Source: Pseudomonas sp. MUP55 (GTDB lineage: Bacteria; Pseudomonadota; Gammaproteobacteria; Pseudomonadales; Pseudomonadaceae). From it: 64,000 bases of DNA. Below are positions 1 to 7,701 of this stretch, piece after piece. The DNA is taken from positions 3,038,001-3,102,000 of the forward strand of contig NZ_CP138214.1 of the NCBI RefSeq assembly GCF_034043515.1, in the 5' to 3' direction. The translations under genes were made by a program, and so were the position numbers. How positions within the stretch are numbered: position 1 is the first letter of the stretch; every line of letters begins with the position of its first letter. The notes below the pieces were generated by a model. That model saw only the letters and a program-made list of their open reading frames with translations. It had not been told where the DNA came from and ran no database searches.

Positions 1-39
1 CATTCAGTACCAGATGATCGGGCATTGAGCTCGTTTCAA

Positions 40-456
40 TCAGGCAAGAGCAAGCCCAGCAACTGTATTTACTACAGCGATGATCAACGGCGGAACCCAG
101 GAGTCTTTCAACGAGCTTATGACTTTATGAATAAGGCCCTCGTCGGGCTTTTCTGATTCAAGCTGCTTTGCGAGTTCTGAAAGCGAGTCAATAAGGCCCT
201 GCACTTGCTGAGTTATAGCGGTATCTGCGGCTTCATAAGCAATCTTGATGTCAGCGCTGCCGACTCTCACTTGATTACCTATCACCGAAGACCCAGGCCC
301 TCCACCAGTAGCATTGACCACCATGCCGATACCGCCACTGGTCGAAATACTCTGACCAACAGCTGTTGCCTGAACGTTGATAGTGAACTGTTTTGGTTGT
401 GCCGAAATGCTCTCGACCAGAGTTCGAATGATGAGAACAGCTTCGCTTCTTTCCAT
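40..456 (-). CDS. Hypothetical 138-residue cargo protein with hydrophobic C-terminus
   Basis: Family not recognised. The N-terminal 40 residues look soluble. Residues about 38-65 are rich in Gly, Val and Asn (contains GGIGMVVNATGGG), followed by an acidic amphipathic stretch, and the last 17-20 residues are hydrophobic (ends PPLIIAVVNTVAGLALA), suggesting a tail-anchored or pore-type membrane protein. ATG at 456 is chosen because AAGGAG lies just upstream; an upstream in-frame start would run through the leader hairpin at 473-487. It lies alone on the minus strand beside plus-strand phage genes, like the other cargo genes of this element. Function unknown. Confidence 0.65.
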   Translation of the reverse strand: MERSEAVLIIRTLVESISAQPKQFTINVQATAVGQSISTSGGIGMVVNATGGGPGSSVIGNQVRVGSADIKIAYEAADTAITQQVQGLIDSLSELAKQLESEKPDEGLIHKVISSLKDSWVPPLIIAVVNTVAGLALA

Positions 457-472
457 TGAGATTCTCCTTAAT

Positions 473-487
473 CCGGCACCGTGCCGG
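473..487 (-). promoter_or_regulatory. Leader hairpin abutting a ribosome binding site (variant copy)
   Basis: Inverted repeat CCGGC-N5-GCCGG directly upstream of the AAGGAG of the 40-456 gene. The same stem with another loop occurs at 1813-1827 and 5710-5724, each time a few bases before the Shine-Dalgarno of a minus-strand cargo gene. Here the sequence beyond the stem is only loosely similar to the other two copies. A role in mRNA stability or translation is inferred from position. Confidence 0.55.
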
Positions 488-564
488 TAACACGTCATAC
501 CCCAACCCTAACCAAATTGCCACCACCGGACACCGGAGGGCGGCGCTTACCTGAGGTAAACGAA

Positions 565-1572
565 ATGCCTGTACGCCATAGCGTCATCCACAAGATCGAC
601 AAGAAGCCCGACGGCAGCCCGGCTGTCCTGTTTCTGGGCGCTTCCGAGCAGGTCGAGAGCCAAGCCCGCGACGACCTGATGAGCCAGCTCAACGAAAGCT
701 ACAACGCCACCACCGGCAAGGGCTGGGGCTTCTTTCATCAGGAGTCAGGCGCCTACCCCTTCAGCGGCTGGCTGGGCAAGTACTTGGCCGGCGTCACCGA
801 CTTCCTGGCATTCAGCGCCACGGCCGTCGAGCACCTGACCAAGCTTATGGAAGAGTCGAACCTCACCACCGGCGGGCACGCCCTCTTCTGCCACTACCAG
901 CAAGGCCTGACCGATTACTTGGTCATCGCCCTGGTGCAGGAAACCGAAGCGGTGACGATGACCGAAGAGCTCGCACTGATGACGGTGAAGCGCCTGGACC
1001 TGGACCATATCCGTCTGGCTGCACGCATCAACATCAGCGAATGGCAGAACAACAAGCAGTCGAAGCAGTACATCTCGTACCTGAAGGGCAAGCAGGGCCG
1101 GCGGCTGAACGATTACTTCCGCGACTTCATCGGCTGCCAGGAGGGTGTCGACGGCCCAGGCGAAACCAGGACCCTGCTCAAGGCGTTCAGTGACTTTGTT
1201 GAAAGCGAGGATCTGCCAGAAGAGTCAGCCCGGGAGAAGACGCACACCCTGGTCAGCTACTCAATGGCCCAGGCCAAAATGGGCGAGCCCATCACCCTCG
1301 ACGAGCTGTCTGGCCTGATCGACGAAGACCGGCCAAAGAACTTCTACGACTTCATCAAGGCGAAAGACTACAGGCTTTCCGAGACCCTGCCCCCGGACAA
1401 GAAGACGCTCAACAAATTCCGGCGTTTCACCGGACGGGCCGAGGGCATGTCGATCAGCTTCGAGGCGCACCTGCTGGGCGACAAGATCGAGTTCGACGAA
1501 GCCGGCGGCACGCTGACGTTGCGCGGCCTTCCAACGCAACTGACCGAGCAGCTCAAGCGCGCCAGCGCCTAA
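565..1572 (+). CDS. ndpA: Nucleoid-associated protein, YejK/NdpA family
   Basis: 335 residues, the same length as the E. coli YejK family, with the family's opening pattern ([19 protein letters not shown]) and a full-length body with an acidic middle and basic segments. Family members bind DNA as nucleoid-associated proteins; mobile elements often carry copies, where roles in silencing or in competing with host nucleoid proteins have been suggested. ATG at 565 is preferred over 481 because GAGG lies upstream and because residues before it are low-complexity and would overlap the leader hairpin of the divergent gene. The gene is GC-rich like the other plus-strand genes of the element. Confidence 0.85.
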   Translation: MPVRHSVIHKIDKKPDGSPAVLFLGASEQVESQARDDLMSQLNESYNATTGKGWGFFHQESGAYPFSGWLGKYLAGVTDFLAFSATAVEHLTKLMEESNLTTGGHALFCHYQQGLTDYLVIALVQETEAVTMTEELALMTVKRLDLDHIRLAARINISEWQNNKQSKQYISYLKGKQGRRLNDYFRDFIGCQEGVDGPGETRTLLKAFSDFVESEDLPEESAREKTHTLVSYSMAQAKMGEPITLDELSGLIDEDRPKNFYDFIKAKDYRLSETLPPDKKTLNKFRRFTGRAEGMSISFEAHLLGDKIEFDEAGGTLTLRGLPTQLTEQLKRASA

Positions 1573-1582
1573 ACCTCATCGA

Positions 1583-1798
1583 TTACGGCTTGAGCGTGAG
1601 AGCCGTCGCATGCGCGTCACTGATCTCCTTGCATGCCATGTCCACGTAGGGGTGGTCGACTCGGCGGTATGGGCTATGCCCCAGGATAAGCGCAGTGGCA
1701 TGGTCCAAAAGATCCTTGGTGTTGATCCCCTTGCTTTCAGCAGCACCAATCACCGCGATCAGTGCTTGTTCCAATGCGATCTCACGCTCTTTGCTCAT
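1583..1798 (-). CDS. Hypothetical 71-residue protein
   Basis: Short soluble, mostly helical protein (begins MSKEREIALEQAL), family not recognised. ATG at 1798 is preceded by AAGGAG at good spacing, and that in turn by the hairpin of the 56-bp leader repeat (1813-1868). Convergent with ndpA, 10 bp from its stop. The good ribosome binding site and shared leader argue that it is a real gene. Confidence 0.65.
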   Translation of the reverse strand: MSKEREIALEQALIAVIGAAESKGINTKDLLDHATALILGHSPYRRVDHPYVDMACKEISDAHATALTLKP

Positions 1799-1812
1799 AA
1801 CTGCTCCTTGAT

Positions 1813-1868
1813 CCGGCTCCATGCCGGTCACCCGTAATACCCCATATCAACGAATCACGCCAGCCGGC
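1813..1868 (-). repeat. 56-bp leader repeat, copy 1 of 2 identical
   Basis: These 56 bases are identical to 5710-5765. Read on the minus strand, the repeat ends with the hairpin CCGGC-ATGGA-GCCGG, then 3 bases, then the Shine-Dalgarno of the 1583-1798 gene. It separates this gene from the next minus-strand cargo gene (1890-2546), so it probably carries promoter and leader for the downstream gene. The TTGATA-like string near its far end is a possible -35, but no clear -10 could be fixed. Confidence 0.7.
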
Positions 1869-1889
1869 AAGCGTTGCACCGCTAAGATC

Positions 1890-2546
1890 CTACTCATCGG
1901 ATGAGGGCATTTCTAAATCCAGAATGTTAGGCAGTTTTTGAGCAAGAAGCCCCTTGATTTTTACTACATCAGTAAACTGTGTTACTGAAATTTCAAGCGC
2001 CAAAACTAGTAGAGCATTTGCCGCGTCATTCGCCTTAATCTTCCTTTGTTGAAGATTCTTCAATGCAGCACTTTTTTGGTCATAGGGAATGGTAGCGACT
2101 TTAGTTGAAGATATATGCACTTCTAAGTTGTCAGCTATTCGCCGTTGGTGCTCCATAAACATCTCGACCAAATTAATTTGAGATGTCTGATAGGCCTGAA
2201 TTTCCGACTGCTGAGACTCTGTCTTTGCCAAGACTAACTGTTCCGACTGGGAAGCAAGAGTCTTAGCTTGAATATTATTAATAAAGCCAAACTCTTCCTT
2301 TTGCGCATCAAGCAACTCCCTCTGCAAGTAAACCGTTTTAAGAACAGCGAGAAGAGTGCAAAAGGATATTAGCGGGCCGAATACACCACCAAAATAACTA
2401 CCAAATGCTGACCAATCTGAAGAGTTTGAAGAGCGTTGGCCACCGAATGTTTCCCAATAATAATAAGAGGCAAAAAAAGCGCTTACAAACACTATGCAAA
2501 CCAATAAAAACCAAAAGCTAAAAACTGTTCTTTTCAAGCGTTCCAT
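1890..2546 (-). CDS. Membrane protein like putative phage abortive infection proteins
   Basis: 218 residues. Two membrane segments near residues 9-30 and 48-70, then a long coiled coil and a helical C-terminal part. The second segment carries FGSYFGGVFGPLISF followed by a charged helix starting LQRELL; this resembles, from memory, the N-terminus of the putative phage abortive infection (AbiC-like) family. AT-rich and unlike its plus-strand neighbours. ATG 2546 is used; GTG 2555 is in frame with no better ribosome binding site. The same architecture occurs in 5008-5697. A defence role is inferred; the family match needs a profile search. Confidence 0.6.
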   Translation of the reverse strand: MERLKRTVFSFWFLLVCIVFVSAFFASYYYWETFGGQRSSNSSDWSAFGSYFGGVFGPLISFCTLLAVLKTVYLQRELLDAQKEEFGFINNIQAKTLASQSEQLVLAKTESQQSEIQAYQTSQINLVEMFMEHQRRIADNLEVHISSTKVATIPYDQKSAALKNLQQRKIKANDAANALLVLALEISVTQFTDVVKIKGLLAQKLPNILDLEMPSSDE

Positions 2547-2568
2547 GCAGATCACCAACTATTAATAA

Positions 2569-2581
2569 TCGGCGAAATATA
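2569..2581 (+). promoter_or_regulatory. Shared 13-bp promoter-like motif upstream of the methyltransferase
   Basis: TCGGCGAAATATA ends 17 bases before the methyltransferase ATG. TCGGCGAACTATA (6327-6339) ends 17 bases before the ATG at 6356. One mismatch in 13 and identical spacing suggest a common -10 region or operator for plus-strand genes of the element. Confidence 0.45.
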
Positions 2582-2597
2582 CCAGCGGAGCTTAAGT

Positions 2598-4286
2598 ATG
2601 CCTATCATTTACGGAAGCGTGTGCAGCGGCATCGAAGCCGCCACCCAGGCCTGGCACCCGCAGGGCATGCGCGCCGCCTGGTTCGCAGAGATTGAGCCGT
2701 TCCCCTCGGCGGTCCTGGCCCACCACTACCCCAACGTGCCGAACCACGGCGACATGATCAAGCTGGCCGCCCTGGTGCTGGCCGGCAAGATCCCGGCGCC
2801 GGACGTGCTGGTCGGCGGCACCCCATGCCAGGCCTTCTCGGTCGCCGGTATGCGCGAAGGCCTCACTGACCCGCGCGGCGCCCTCACCATCAAATACGTG
2901 GAGCTTGCAGATGCAGTTGACTATGTTCGCGCCGGCCAGCGAAAGCCCGCCAGCGTCATCGTCTGGGAGAACGTCCCCGGCGTCCTCAGCGACAAAGGGA
3001 ACGCCTTCGGATGCTTTCTTGGCGCGCTTGCTGGGGAAGACTGCGAGCTGCAGCCTCCAGGGAAAAAATGGCAGGACGCTGGTTGTGTGTATGGACCCAA
3101 AAGAACAATCGCGTGGAGGGTCCTGGACGCCCAATATTTCGGCCTGGCCCAACGACGCCGTCGTGTGTTCGTTGTCGCAAGTGCTCGAGACGGATTCGAT
3201 CCCACCGAGGTACTTTTTGAGCGCGAAGGCGTGCGCCGGGATACTGCGCCGCGCCGAGGCGAGGGGCAAGACGTTACCGGAACAGCTCCTTTCGGCCCTG
3301 CACTCCAGTGCGGATGTGGATCCGTCTTCGCTGAATCGCTAGGCCAATACGGCTGCCCGAACTGCGAAGGCGATGAAGGCCCGGCGGTGTCAATGTTCGG
3401 CGGGATTCCGGCGTTCGGCGGTCATGGTCTGGAAGGATCAGTTGAGCGATCCGCCACGCTTACCGCGAAGGACACCCGCCTGGACGTGGAAAGCGAAACG
3501 TTCTTCGTCGCGCCCACCCTGGCTGGCGGGGGCCGAAAGTCCGGAGGGTACTCGCTCGACGACATCCCGCTCACGGCTCCAGCACTTCGTGCACAAGCAC
3601 AAAGCAGCCACCGAGCCGACTCTGAAGCATTCATCGTGGCTGGCACACTGCAGGCCAGCGGCAAGGCGGCCGGCAGCGCCACTCAGCAGGATGCTGAATC
3701 GGGTCTACTGGTGGTACATGGCACGCAAGACCCTGGTGTCAGTGACAGTCTTGCCTTTGCCTTGGGTCGAAACAACGGAGCGGAAAACGCGGTGCTAGCG
3801 TTCTCCTGCAAGGATCATGGCGCTGACGCCGGGTTTATCGCTCCCACGCTCCGCGCCATGGGCCACTCAGGCAGCCACGCCAATGCAGGCGGTCAGGTCG
3901 CCGTCTGTATCACCGGCGACATCACGCACACGCTGAAGCCCGAAGTTTTCGACGGAAGTGAAGACGGAACAGGTCGGGGGCAGCCGATAGTCGAATGCCG
4001 CGACGTAGCCCAGACATTGACCAGCAACTACGGTAAGCAAGTCGACAACACAGACTCATCCCTGGGCCCCAACGTTGTGTCTTCCACCAGTGCTGTCCGT
4101 CGACTCACTCCCCGCGAGTGCGAACGCCTCCAAGGCTTCCCCGATGATTACACGCGCATCCCTTGGCGCGGAAGGGTTTTGGGTTTGTGCCCGGACGGCC
4201 CCCGCTACAAGGCGATCGGCAACAGCAAGGCCGTCACCGTGGTTCGCTGGATCGGCCGACGGCTATTGCGTCAACTGGCGAACTGA
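2598..4286 (+). CDS. DNA (cytosine-5) methyltransferase, orphan
   Basis: 562 residues, longer than most bacterial m5C methyltransferases. It transfers methyl from SAM to C5 of cytosine in a specific DNA site. Motif I (GSVCSGIEA, residues 6-14), catalytic motif IV GGTPCQAFS with Cys77, motif VI ENVPG (124-128), motif VIII QRRRRVF (185-191), a long variable target-recognition region (about 215-510), then motif IX (RLTPRECERLQGFP) and motif X (GNSKAV) near the end. All core motifs are present. No restriction endonuclease is adjacent, so it probably protects element DNA from host restriction or alters expression. Specificity cannot be read from sequence. Confidence 0.93.
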   Translation: MPIIYGSVCSGIEAATQAWHPQGMRAAWFAEIEPFPSAVLAHHYPNVPNHGDMIKLAALVLAGKIPAPDVLVGGTPCQAFSVAGMREGLTDPRGALTIKYVELADAVDYVRAGQRKPASVIVWENVPGVLSDKGNAFGCFLGALAGEDCELQPPGKKWQDAGCVYGPKRTIAWRVLDAQYFGLAQRRRRVFVVASARDGFDPTEVLFEREGVRRDTAPRRGEGQDVTGTAPFGPALQCGCGSVFAESLGQYGCPNCEGDEGPAVSMFGGIPAFGGHGLEGSVERSATLTAKDTRLDVESETFFVAPTLAGGGRKSGGYSLDDIPLTAPALRAQAQSSHRADSEAFIVAGTLQASGKAAGSATQQDAESGLLVVHGTQDPGVSDSLAFALGRNNGAENAVLAFSCKDHGADAGFIAPTLRAMGHSGSHANAGGQVAVCITGDITHTLKPEVFDGSEDGTGRGQPIVECRDVAQTLTSNYGKQVDNTDSSLGPNVVSSTSAVRRLTPRECERLQGFPDDYTRIPWRGRVLGLCPDGPRYKAIGNSKAVTVVRWIGRRLLRQLAN

Positions 4287-4403
4287 TCAGCAAGCGCCAG
4301 GCGGAATGCCGTCTTTGTTGAAGTCCTTCAAGCGCTCACGCTCTTCCTCAGTGGAGTGAGCTGGAGTTTCCTGCTCTGGCTTTTTCTTCTTTTCTTCAGT
4401 CAT
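4287..4403 (-). CDS. Putative 38-residue charged protein
   Basis: Small open frame immediately after the methyltransferase stop, on the opposite strand: MTEEKKKKPEQETP at the start and DGIPPGAC at the end, very rich in Lys and Glu. ATG 4403 has AGAGG about 7 bases upstream on the minus strand. Composition and the ribosome binding site favour a real small gene; no family is recognised. Without it, 4287-4579 would be an unexplained gap. Confidence 0.5.
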   Translation of the reverse strand: MTEEKKKKPEQETPAHSTEEERERLKDFNKDGIPPGAC

Positions 4404-4579
4404 TGCTATGTCCTCTGGGTGGTTGCTGTTTCGGCACCTCGTGGAATCAGCAGTTCAAATCAATCAGCTCCACCGCCTGGGCATGGCCCGGCTGTGACCC
4501 ACGTGAAGCACATCAACAACCAGCGCGACAGCGCCGGCGGCAGATAGGGGCCAGCACACGAAATAGAAAAAGGTACGCC

Positions 4580-4945
4580 ATGGCCGAGGAAGAACAGCAG
4601 CCGACGGCGGAAGCACTGAAGCAGCGCCGCAAGCGCGAGAAGGCAGCAGCGAAGGACGCTGCATTGGGCGTCGAGAAATTTACGATTGAGGTGGCGGGTA
4701 TCTTCAAGAAAGACCTCAAGCGCCTGATGAAGCAGCACGGCTTTAACAACCAGCAGGAGGTGTACCAGACCCTGCTGCGCAACGCGATCGCCGCCGACTT
4801 CGAAACGGCGGCGCAGATGCTGATGTGTGTCACGACACCTTATGTAGTTACTGAAAAGGTGTCGAGCCTAATCCGTGCGGCAGGGCTGAAATCGCTCGCC
4901 GACGAACCGCCAGAGCCTGAAGACGAGATCGAAAACCCGCCGTAG
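4580..4945 (+). CDS. Hypothetical phage-type protein, 121 residues
   Basis: Highly charged N-terminus (Lys/Glu/Ala-rich, residues 1-45), then a helical segment with basic residues (KKDLKRLMKQHGFNNQQEVYQTLL) spaced like a ribbon-helix-helix or other small DNA-binding fold, then an acidic Pro-rich tail. Family not recognised. ATG 4580 follows an AAAAAGG leader; the longer upstream frame reads as low-quality sequence. DNA binding is only a guess from charge pattern. Confidence 0.6.
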   Translation: MAEEEQQPTAEALKQRRKREKAAAKDAALGVEKFTIEVAGIFKKDLKRLMKQHGFNNQQEVYQTLLRNAIAADFETAAQMLMCVTTPYVVTEKVSSLIRAAGLKSLADEPPEPEDEIENPP

Positions 4946-5007
4946 TCGAGCGTTAAAGTACCTCTACCGCACTTGATATGCTTCATGTTGCGATTTCAAC
5001 TCCTGTA

Positions 5008-5697
5008 CTAAAGCCTTTGGCTCACAATTAGCACAGGGTTAGAAACGTTCTTGGCCGAAGGAGGCGTAATTGAAATATCAAATATCGCCTCGCCTTCGCC
5101 TTGGTCAATATCAAAATAGTTTATACAAAGGGATTCTGAGTATTGAGGCTCGCCAGCTTGACAAGAGATATTAAAGTTACAAGTAAATAATTCTTCCCAT
5201 ACGGCCCTAACATTTTTCAAGTGAGCGAGCTGCCCAGTAAAATCTAATCGCACCTTGGTCACTCTCGCCCCTTTGTTAGTAATACTCAGGACTATCATGA
5301 ATGTGTTATCAAGCTGATGCGCAGTGAACTCCGCATCAAAAAATGGGCTTATCGATCTAGAGCGCTGAAGCTCGCGCGACCTTATATTAACTTGCTCCAA
5401 ATCTAGCTGGGTACGTGCTAACTCAACCATATCCTTATGCTGATCCACTGAGTGTTTCAGCTCTTCGGCTTGGGATTTAAGCGCAGCCGAACTAATACTT
5501 AACTCACGCCCCTGTTGCAAGAATCCGAGAACCAACCAAAAAAATGCCAATGGACTAAACCCACCAGCTAAAAAGTCACCAAGCTCATTCAAGCCCATCG
5601 TACCGAACTTTGAATAACGATCACCTATTATTAAATGCATAGCAATTAAATAAGCTGCGCTTATAGCGAGCCCAGGCCAAAACAAAGAGTTACGCAT
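5008..5697 (-). CDS. Membrane protein with coiled coil, AbiC-like N-terminus
   Basis: 229 residues. A first membrane helix near residues 6-26, then LGDFLAGGFSPLAFF and a second hydrophobic segment (about 38-62), a charged coiled coil (about 65-110) and a beta-rich C-terminal domain. The layout repeats that of 1890-2546, with Gly-Pro residues aligned at the second segment, but the C-terminal domains differ. ATG 5697 follows GGAGAA directly after the 56-bp leader repeat. Clearly AT-rich. An anti-phage or superinfection role is inferred from the fold pattern and its position as phage cargo. Confidence 0.6.
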   Translation of the reverse strand: MRNSLFWPGLAISAAYLIAMHLIIGDRYSKFGTMGLNELGDFLAGGFSPLAFFWLVLGFLQQGRELSISSAALKSQAEELKHSVDQHKDMVELARTQLDLEQVNIRSRELQRSRSISPFFDAEFTAHQLDNTFMIVLSITNKGARVTKVRLDFTGQLAHLKNVRAVWEELFTCNFNISCQAGEPQYSESLCINYFDIDQGEGEAIFDISITPPSAKNVSNPVLIVSQRL

Positions 5698-5709
5698 AAA
5701 TTCTCCAAA

Positions 5710-5765
5710 CCGGCTCCATGCCGGTCACCCGTAATACCCCATATCAACGAATCACGCCAGCCGGC
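5710..5765 (-). repeat. 56-bp leader repeat, copy 2 of 2 identical
   Basis: Identical over 56 bases to 1813-1868. On the minus strand its terminal hairpin CCGGC-ATGGA-GCCGG lies 3 bases before the GGAGA of the 5008-5697 gene. It separates that gene from the next minus-strand cargo gene (5793-6305), as copy 1 does. The identity exceeds what functional constraint would need, so recent duplication or recombination within the element is likely. Confidence 0.7.
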
Positions 5766-5792
5766 GAGGATCCACGTTGCTTTTTGAAAGTG

Positions 5793-6305
5793 TCATTTTT
5801 CAAGCATCTCGATATCCGCCTTTTCGCCGAGGATTACTTTCAGCGAGTTTTTTTGAGATTGCTGATACTCAAATGTCAAGTTGGTGATGTCGACCGCCAA
5901 ATCTCCACTGGTTTTCACGATCTCTGGGAACATAGACTCTGGCAAATTAGATAGTGCCGCGGCACGTTCCGATATTTGTAAGCTGAGGATAGCTGCTTTG
6001 CCATCAAGCCGAGCAGCAGCTGATGCAGCGGCCACGGCCAACTGCTGCGCAGCGGTACTCATCTCCTTACCGTAGGCAGCGGTCTTAAGCTTGCTTTGAG
6101 CTGTATAGATTTCAGCAAGCGGTTTGGATCGAAGCTCAAAAAGTTTCAGCGCTGCTGAATTTCTCAGTTGCGCCTGCGTAGCAGATAGCGATGCGTCGGC
6201 CTGAGCCCGCGCTGCATCCACAGCTGCTTTACCAGTCAGCCAAGATGCTGCAGAGGCAGAAGCAAGGCTGATCACAGCAACAAGAATTCCATCAGACACT
6301 TTCAC
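5793..6305 (-). CDS. Hypothetical protein, N-terminal membrane segment and coiled coil
   Basis: 170 residues. One hydrophobic stretch at about residues 8-25, then a long Ala/Gln-rich helical region (about 28-125) that should form a coiled coil, and a mixed C-terminal part. Not recognised. GTG 6305 is chosen because AAGGAG sits 8 bases upstream; TTG 6308 is the alternative. It sits upstream of the 5710-5765 repeat in the same direction and forms part of the minus-strand cargo set. Confidence 0.6.
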   Translation of the reverse strand: MKVSDGILVAVISLASASAASWLTGKAAVDAARAQADASLSATQAQLRNSAALKLFELRSKPLAEIYTAQSKLKTAAYGKEMSTAAQQLAVAAASAAARLDGKAAILSLQISERAAALSNLPESMFPEIVKTSGDLAVDITNLTFEYQQSQKNSLKVILGEKADIEMLEK

Positions 6306-6326
6306 CAAATCAACTCCTTAGATTTC

Positions 6327-6339
6327 TCGGCGAACTATA
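6327..6339 (+). promoter_or_regulatory. Shared 13-bp promoter-like motif, second copy
   Basis: TCGGCGAACTATA ends 17 bases before the ATG at 6356, matching the copy at 2569-2581 in sequence (12 of 13) and in distance to the start codon. It lies in the divergent gap between the 5793-6305 and 6356-6997 genes. Confidence 0.45.
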
Positions 6340-6355
6340 GCCTGGAGGTATCCCT

Positions 6356-6997
6356 ATGCCCACAGAAAACAAAACGGCCGAGCCGCTGAAGGTCGAGCGC
6401 TCAACAGTAACGAAGCTGGTGATCACCGGCGCACCGCGGCTCGATGCAATAACCGTGTTCCTCGAGGACTTCGGCCGGCGCGACTCCCCGATTTACTCGA
6501 ACCCGAACTACCAGACCGCCCAGGGCAAGATCACCATCAACTGCTGGGACAACAGTTGGAACGCCTACTGGGGTGGGATGGGCCCGCGCACTGTCGCCGA
6601 GTTCGTCGCCGACTGCGGCTGGGACTATGTCCTGAACTGCCTGGATCGTGGGATCAGCCCAACTGTATTCAGCGGAGATGCGCTTCACACCCTGGCCAAG
6701 AAGTGCATCGTCCAGCGCCGCCGGCAACAGACCGGGCGACACGAGTGGGAGCTTGGCGAGTTGAGCAAAGATGAAGCCCGCGATCTTTGGCACGACATCG
6801 ACTCATTACGCAGCATCGAGAGCCCGAACGAGTGCTGGCATCAGAGCGAGCTGCTGACTGAGCTGTTCGGGGATGAGTGGCATTACCCGCTCGACGGTAA
6901 GGCTGTCGAAGAAAACCACAAGTTCACCTACCTTCGCCGAGTGGTCGAGGCAGTCCAGTCAGCCCTCCGCCAGGAACAGCGGACATCGACCACCTGA
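6356..6997 (+). CDS. Hypothetical phage protein, 213 residues
   Basis: Soluble and rich in Trp and acidic residues, with no membrane segment. No family recognised. ATG 6356 follows CTGGAGG at ideal spacing. GC content and codon use match the plus-strand set (methyltransferase, 7702-8286), not the minus-strand cargo. Probably an accessory gene of the phage early region; function unknown. Confidence 0.7.
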   Translation: MPTENKTAEPLKVERSTVTKLVITGAPRLDAITVFLEDFGRRDSPIYSNPNYQTAQGKITINCWDNSWNAYWGGMGPRTVAEFVADCGWDYVLNCLDRGISPTVFSGDALHTLAKKCIVQRRRQQTGRHEWELGELSKDEARDLWHDIDSLRSIESPNECWHQSELLTELFGDEWHYPLDGKAVEENHKFTYLRRVVEAVQSALRQEQRTSTT

Positions 6998-7013
6998 CTT
7001 GCCTCAAATGTTT

Positions 7014-7640
7014 TTAAACATACCCATCAGAACGGACTGGGCTGCCGAGCGAAACACCATCCCACAACGGATCATGCAGTGAGGTCACAGCCATAACACT
7101 AGTAATATCGTGGCAAACTTGATATCGAGAGCCGAACGCAGACACTACTTCCAAGCTAAACAAAAGATATTTATCATTAGTGCCCTCCGACTTATTATTG
7201 TCAATATCGTAACTAACTTCGAGTATCTTAATGTCGCCCGGCTCAATTACAAAACTAGTTACTTGACCACCTGACACAACGGTAAAAGGTCTAGGGTCTC
7301 TCAGATTCCCATGACAGCTTGGACCACGAAGAATATCTACACTTTTAACACAAAGAGCTTGCTTTCCAGTATTACTAACACTGTAGCTCAAATTCGTTTT
7401 AGCTCTGCTAACGACCTGACGATGCTGAATATAAATATTACGCTCATCAGTTTTCACCGACACCACCTCACCACTTTGCGAGCGCTCTAACATAGTTAGC
7501 GTTAAATCCGCTGGCTTATGAACATTAGCAAAGTAAAAACTCGCCGCTGCAATGAGCAGTGCGACTACAGAAACACCAATCGTTATAAAGTCTTTGAGCT
7601 GAAATTCCATGAGCGCCCCCATTGAGATGCGCTCAAGCAT
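7014..7640 (-). CDS. Hypothetical membrane-anchored protein, 208 residues
   Basis: One hydrophobic segment (about residues 19-41, contains VVALLIAAASFYFA), then a predicted beta-rich domain with two Cys pairs, probably periplasmic. Not recognised. ATG 7640 has GGAG 5 bases upstream; MGALMEF-type internal starts (7622, 7610) are alternatives with weaker sites. AT-rich, minus strand, flanked by GC-rich plus-strand genes like the other cargo genes. Confidence 0.6.
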   Translation of the reverse strand: MLERISMGALMEFQLKDFITIGVSVVALLIAAASFYFANVHKPADLTLTMLERSQSGEVVSVKTDERNIYIQHRQVVSRAKTNLSYSVSNTGKQALCVKSVDILRGPSCHGNLRDPRPFTVVSGGQVTSFVIEPGDIKILEVSYDIDNNKSEGTNDKYLLFSLEVVSAFGSRYQVCHDITSVMAVTSLHDPLWDGVSLGSPVRSDGYV

Positions 7641-7675
7641 AACATCTCCACTTCCCCCCTCCCCCTTCAAAGTCA

Positions 7676-7689
7676 GCCGCTATAGCGGC
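7676..7689. promoter_or_regulatory. Perfect 14-bp palindrome before a ribosome binding site
   Basis: GCCGCTATAGCGGC is self-complementary and sits directly before the AAGGA of the 7702 gene, in the divergent gap facing the 7640 gene. It could be a dimer operator (TATAG in the centre) or an mRNA hairpin like those before other genes of this element. The downstream string GCGGCAAGGAC is shared with the leader of the 8830 gene. Confidence 0.5.
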
Positions 7690-7701
7690 AAGGACGAAGT
7701 C

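Noticed and set aside
2598..4945. Restriction-modification system
   Set aside because: No endonuclease motif in the neighbouring small genes; the methyltransferase appears to be an orphan.
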